From: SZAS-103 sp038316385
GTDB lineage: Bacteria > Pseudomonadota > Gammaproteobacteria > Xanthomonadales > Xanthomonadaceae
Length of the DNA: 45,621 nt
Assembly: GCA_038316385.1 (NCBI GenBank)
Contig: JBBQAN010000021.1
Span: 1 to 45,621 of the forward strand
Direction of reading: 5' to 3'
Shown here: positions 42,493-45,621 of the stretch, one piece after another
Numbering within the stretch: position 1 is the stretch's first letter
Layout of the letters: every line of letters begins with the position of its first letter
The notes under the pieces: generated by a model
Seen by the model: the letters and a program-made list of their open reading frames with translations, nothing else
Told to the model about the DNA's origin: nothing
The model's database searches: none
Made by a program: the position numbers and the translations under genes

Positions 42493-42918
42493 ATGAACCT
42501 GACATCCGTGATGACCGCAAACCCGGCATGCTGCACGCCGCAAACCTCGCTGCGTGCAGTGGCGCACTTGATGAAGACGCACGACTGCGGACTGATTCCG
42601 GTCGTGGACGCACTCGAAACGCGCAAGCCGCTCGGCACGGTCACTGATCGCGACATCGCGATCCGCATCGTCGCGGCGGGCAAGAATCCTGCAGAAGCGA
42701 CCGCCTCCGATTGCATGACTCCGAATTGCGTCACCGTCGATGCCGACACCAGTCTGCGCGAATGCTGCGCGCAGATGGAGACCAATATGCTGCGCCGGAT
42801 GCTGGTGGTGGACGACGACGGCAAGCTTTGCGGCATCGTCGCGCTCGCCGATGTGGCGCACAGCGGCCTGGATGCAACGACGGTGGATGTGCTGAAGGTC
42901 GTTTCGCAGGCGAACTGA
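42493..42918 (+). CDS. Two-CBS-domain protein
   Basis: A 141-residue protein built of two CBS domains: VMTANPACCTPQTSLRAVAH (residues 6-25) with GLIPVVDALE, and CMTPNCVTVDADTSLRECCA (74-93) with RRMLVVDDDGKLCGIVALAD. Such stand-alone pairs bind adenosine nucleotides and regulate other proteins. The many cysteines (Cys13, 14, 74, 79, 91, 92) are unusual for this family and could give redox or metal sensitivity. AAAGGAGA lies before the ATG. It converges on yhiN. Confidence 0.88.
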   Translation: MNLTSVMTANPACCTPQTSLRAVAHLMKTHDCGLIPVVDALETRKPLGTVTDRDIAIRIVAAGKNPAEATASDCMTPNCVTVDADTSLRECCAQMETNMLRRMLVVDDDGKLCGIVALADVAHSGLDATTVDVLKVVSQAN

Positions 42919-42941
42919 ATTTGCGTGCTTTGGGTGTCGCG

Positions 42942-44132
42942 TCAAGCGACGTCACCGGCGGCGTGGCCCGATGCCCACGCCCACTGGAAGTTGTAGCCGC
43001 CAAGCCAGCCGGTGACATCGACAACCTCGCCGATGAAATAAAGTCCGCGCACGATTTTCGATTCCATCGTGGTGGAAGAAAGACCATTCGTGTCCACGCC
43101 GCCGAGGGTGACTTCCGCCGTACGATAGCCTTCGGTGCCGCTGGCGATCACCGGCCATGCGTGCAGCGTCTGCGCGATTTTCGCGAGTAATGGTGGTTGC
43201 AACTGACGCAGCAGGTGATGGCCGAAGTCGTGTTCGCACAGGCGCTGGGCGACGCGTTTCGGAATCAGTTCGGCGAGTGCATTGCGCAGCTCGACCGCAG
43301 GCTGCAAGCGCTGGCGCTCGTGCAACCACGCGGCTGCATCAAGGCACGGCAACAGGTTGATGTGCAGCGCATCGCCAGGTTGCCAGTACGAGGAAATTTG
43401 CAGGATCGCCGGGCCACTCAATCCGCGATGGGTGAACAACATGCCGCCGCGAAAACTTTGGCTATTCGCATGCGCTTCGGCATCCAGCGACACGCCGCTC
43501 AAGCCTTCGTTATGTTCGAGTGGACGGCCGCTCAAGGTCAACGGCACCAAGCCAGCGCGTGTCGGCAATAGCGCTTGGCCGAATTGACGCGCGAGGTCGT
43601 AGCCAAAACCGCTCGCGCCCATCGACGGAATCGACAGGCCGCCGCTGGCAATCACCAGCGAATCGCAATGGACCGCACCGGTAGTGGTTTTCAATGTGAA
43701 GCCAGGCGCGTGATGAGAAATTTCCTCGACACTGCAACCGGTGCGGATCACGACGCCAGCATCACTGCATTCATCGACAAGCATCTGCACGATCAGTTTC
43801 GACGAGACATCGCAGAACAACTGGCCGAGTTCCTTTTCGTGGTACGCAATGCCATGGCGTTCGACCATCGCGATGAAGTCGTGTTGCGTGTAGCGCGCCA
43901 GTGCCGATTTGCAGAAGTGCGGATTCGCGGAGAGGAAGTTCGCTGGGTTCGCGTGCAGGTTGGTGAAGTTGCAGCGACCGCCACCGGACATCAGGATTTT
44001 CTTGCCGACGCGATTGGCTTGTTCGATGACAAGTACGCGACGGCCACGCTGGCCTGCAGTGAGCGCGCACATCAGGCCGGCAGCGCCGCCGCCGATGACG
44101 ACAGCATCGAATGTTTCGATGGGTTCGCTCAC
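42942..44132 (-). CDS. FAD-dependent oxidoreductase, YhiN/HI0933 family
   Basis: A 396-residue flavoprotein. VIGGGAAGLMCALTAGQRGR (residues 12-31) is the FAD dinucleotide loop; GKKILMSGGGRCNFTN (43-58) is the family signature. ASGGLSIPSMGASGFGYDLA near 160-179 and GLYFIGEVVDVTGWLGGYNF near the C-terminus match as well. The enzyme's substrate is not known; it resembles BaiN-type dehydrogenases. The ATG at 44132 is used. It lies alone, convergent with the CBS gene. Confidence 0.9.
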   Translation of the reverse strand: MSEPIETFDAVVIGGGAAGLMCALTAGQRGRRVLVIEQANRVGKKILMSGGGRCNFTNLHANPANFLSANPHFCKSALARYTQHDFIAMVERHGIAYHEKELGQLFCDVSSKLIVQMLVDECSDAGVVIRTGCSVEEISHHAPGFTLKTTTGAVHCDSLVIASGGLSIPSMGASGFGYDLARQFGQALLPTRAGLVPLTLSGRPLEHNEGLSGVSLDAEAHANSQSFRGGMLFTHRGLSGPAILQISSYWQPGDALHINLLPCLDAAAWLHERQRLQPAVELRNALAELIPKRVAQRLCEHDFGHHLLRQLQPPLLAKIAQTLHAWPVIASGTEGYRTAEVTLGGVDTNGLSSTTMESKIVRGLYFIGEVVDVTGWLGGYNFQWAWASGHAAGDVA

Positions 44133-44257
44133 GGGCAGGTTCGCATCGAGCCTGCCATCGCGCGGCTCACAACAAGACTTCGCCCCGCGCTACTGCGACG
44201 GGGCGAATGGAGCAACATCCAGCGATTGACTCTATGCAGCACACAAGTCTGCGCAAA

Positions 44258-44359
44258 TCACTTGGATGCTTTCTTCGCGTTTTTGTCGGCCTTCTTTTCC
44301 TTCATCGTCTTGGCTGGCTTCTTCTTGGTTTCTTTTTTCTGCTCGAGACCCTTGGCCAC
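44258..44359 (-). CDS. Lysine-rich microprotein (33 residues)
   Basis: A tiny gene, GTG at 44359 to the stop at 44258, encodes 33 residues of which 15 are lysine: KGLEQKKETKKKPAKTMKEK and KADKNAKKASK. AAAGGAG lies just before the start with ideal spacing, which supports translation. Similar small KKETKKxPAKT-type proteins are recalled from Xanthomonas relatives. A DNA-, RNA- or ribosome-binding role is possible from charge, but none is shown. It stands between yhiN and a methyltransferase gene on the same strand. Confidence 0.65.
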   Translation of the reverse strand: MAKGLEQKKETKKKPAKTMKEKKADKNAKKASK

Positions 44360-44462
44360 GGTGCTCTCCTTTGGATGTTGGGTGGTTGTCGCGACGACGC
44401 GGGGCGCATCGCCGATTCCTTTCATACACCAAAACCGCTTTGCACTGAAAGCAGACTGGAGT

Positions 44463-45146
44463 TCAGTCCATTCCGCGCCGGTAACGCAGCAGGCGACCGC
44501 GCCAAGGCGGGGCGTCATCGGCGCCGAAGGCCAAGCGTTCCTCGGCGATGGAATATCCCTGCAATGCAAGCGCGCGGCCGAGCGCATTGCCGTGGCCGCG
44601 CCCCGGATCTGAAACCACGATCTCGGCGATCGGTTCGGCATGACGTTCGAGGAATGCGGCGAGCAGCGGCACATGGTCGCGTTCGTACAGCACATCGCCA
44701 CCGAGCAGCAGGTCGTAGCGGCCGAGGCTCGCATCCTGGCCGGCCCATGGCGCATCGAGGTAGGGAACTTCAGGCAAACCATTGAGTGCGGCATTTTCGC
44801 GCAGGAACTCATTGACCAGCGGATGGTGGTCGCTCGCAGTGATATCAGCATCGCGTCGTTGCAAGACCAGACTTGCGAGCGCCAGCCCGCATCCGAATTC
44901 GAGGATGCGCCGGTCTGCGATCGGCATCGCGCTGGCGGCTTCCGCCAACACGACGCCGGCTGGCCAGATTTGTCCGAACAATGGCCACAACGCCGACGAG
45001 ATCCCCGCGCGATCGGCAGCGCCATCCGGATCGGCGTACTGCTGGCGATCGCTCAGCGCTCGGATGCGGTAGTCGCTGCCGCCGACCCGCAGCGGGACGA
45101 TTCTGGTCTGGTAGCCCAAGCCGTGCGATTCGTCGCCTGCGGTCAT
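44463..45146 (-). CDS. SAM-dependent methyltransferase, METTL21-like (PF10294)
   Basis: A 227-residue methyltransferase. ILEFGCGLALASLVLQRRDA (about residues 81-100) is motif I, ADITASDHHPLVNEFLREN follows as motif II, and YDLLLGGDVLYERDHVPLLA near 144-163 matches the D-V-x-Y motif of protein lysine methyltransferases of the METTL21 type. A protein-lysine or small-molecule substrate is possible. The N-terminus is typical of bacterial members. The ATG at 45146 has a weak ribosome site; the frame is open upstream, but that part does not look coding. Confidence 0.75.
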   Translation of the reverse strand: MTAGDESHGLGYQTRIVPLRVGGSDYRIRALSDRQQYADPDGAADRAGISSALWPLFGQIWPAGVVLAEAASAMPIADRRILEFGCGLALASLVLQRRDADITASDHHPLVNEFLRENAALNGLPEVPYLDAPWAGQDASLGRYDLLLGGDVLYERDHVPLLAAFLERHAEPIAEIVVSDPGRGHGNALGRALALQGYSIAEERLAFGADDAPPWRGRLLRYRRGMD

Positions 45147-45462
45147 GCTGCGCGTGCCCTGATGCGGAGCAGGCAGATTACGCGATTCCGGTCGGTCTCC
45201 CTGCCGGCGGTGCCCGTTCAGGAATCTTCTGGCTATTTGCGTCGTTCGCAGGTATGGTGCGCGCACTGTGTTTGCTTGGGTCACAGTGAACCGTGGCCCG
45301 ATGCGGTAGATCACAAGTTTCTTGGTGGCGGCTCTCGAAGTCGTCGCTGTTGCCGATCCGCTCCATCGTCCCTCGCTTACTCCCTGCAACTCAGTAACGT
45401 CAGTCGCGGCCCGGGCTTCCGGCAGCCGCGAATTCATATCAATGTTTCAAGGAGTTAGTGAC
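45147..45462. other. Divergent spacer with likely cold-shock leader
   Basis: About 315 bases between the methyltransferase gene and the cold-shock gene. It contains a 7-bp stem (CACTGTG at 45264-45270 with CACAGTG at 45282-45288) and a GC-rich inverted stretch near 45407-45430. Long structured leaders are usual for csp genes. No consensus promoter is evident. Confidence 0.4.
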
Positions 45463-45621
45463 ATGGCAGATCGTCAGAATGGTACCGTGAAGTGGTTCAA
45501 CGACGCGAAGGGCTTCGGCTTCATCACCCCGGAAAGCGGCGAAGACCTCTTCGTGCATTTCCGCGCCATCCAGGGCAGCGGCTTCAAGTCGTTGCAGGAA
45601 GGCCAGAAGGTGAGCTTCGAA
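45463..45621 (+). CDS. Cold-shock protein, cut by window edge
   Basis: The first 53 residues of a cold-shock domain protein are present: GTVKWFNDAKGFGFITPESG carries RNP1 (KGFGFI) and LFVHFRAI carries RNP2. Members are about 68-70 residues, so about 15 are missing at the edge. They bind single-stranded RNA and DNA and melt RNA structure. CAAGGAGT precedes the ATG at 45463. Whether it is induced by cold cannot be seen from the sequence. Confidence 0.95.
   Translation, partial: MADRQNGTVKWFNDAKGFGFITPESGEDLFVHFRAIQGSGFKSLQEGQKVSFE

Overview
The window reads as chromosomal DNA of a high-GC gammaproteobacterium. The best guess is the Lysobacterales (Xanthomonadales), near Rhodanobacteraceae. This rests on the gene set: a DesT/FabR-type regulator next to a desCB-like desaturase pair, membrane-anchored TPR proteins of the kind common in that order, DUF1615, DUF1993, DbpA, RluF, SelO and a GbsR-DUF393 operon. 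The placement is inference; no rRNA gene, tRNA or CRISPR array is visible.

Left part (1-10,100). The edge carries the end of an IS3-family element with the first 26 codons of its OrfA. A CPBP protease follows, then a RelE-like/HTH toxin-antitoxin pair. The pair sits between two fragments of one reverse-strand gene that share a diverged 39-bp direct repeat. A run of small envelope and stress genes comes next: a glycine-zipper protein, a YqjD/ElaB-like protein, an EcsC-like protein, two related small exported proteins ending in ITVPP plus two residues, a four-helix membrane protein, a DUF1615 lipoprotein, a DJ-1/PfpI protein, a YbiI-type zinc finger, and an exported protein with a Ser/Asp/Glu tail built from 15-bp repeats.

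Membrane-lipid module (10,100-13,400). A TetR-family repressor (DesT/FabR type) is divergent from a ferredoxin reductase and a fatty acid desaturase, with a perfect 18-bp palindrome between them. A fragment of a GGDEF domain lies just beyond, then a RIO-type kinase.

Reverse-strand cluster (14,325-20,828). Two related membrane-anchored TPR proteins flank two related single-helix membrane proteins, and an exported repeat-like protein lies upstream. One of the single-helix genes has a frameshift. This is the least understood and most unusual block of the window.

Middle part (21,000-35,000). Mostly single enzymes: DUF1993 plus a DDAH-type hydrolase, MsrB, a methyltransferase, SelO, an FMN reductase, a GAF/HD-GYP phosphodiesterase, a cation-efflux transporter, a DUF1801-like protein, an S9 peptidase that seems to have lost its N-terminal part, an esterase and a PhzF-like protein. 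MsrB, SelO and the FMN reductase point to redox defence.

Right part (35,000-45,621). A glutathione transferase and a rhomboid protease lead into a divergent unit: an SDR reductase opposite a GbsR-like regulator, a DUF393 protein and DbpA. A perfect 10-4-10 inverted repeat overlaps a consensus -35 box in the space between them. YncE-like, RluF, GNAT, CBS and YhiN genes, two tiny basic-protein genes, a methyltransferase and the start of a cold-shock gene close the window.
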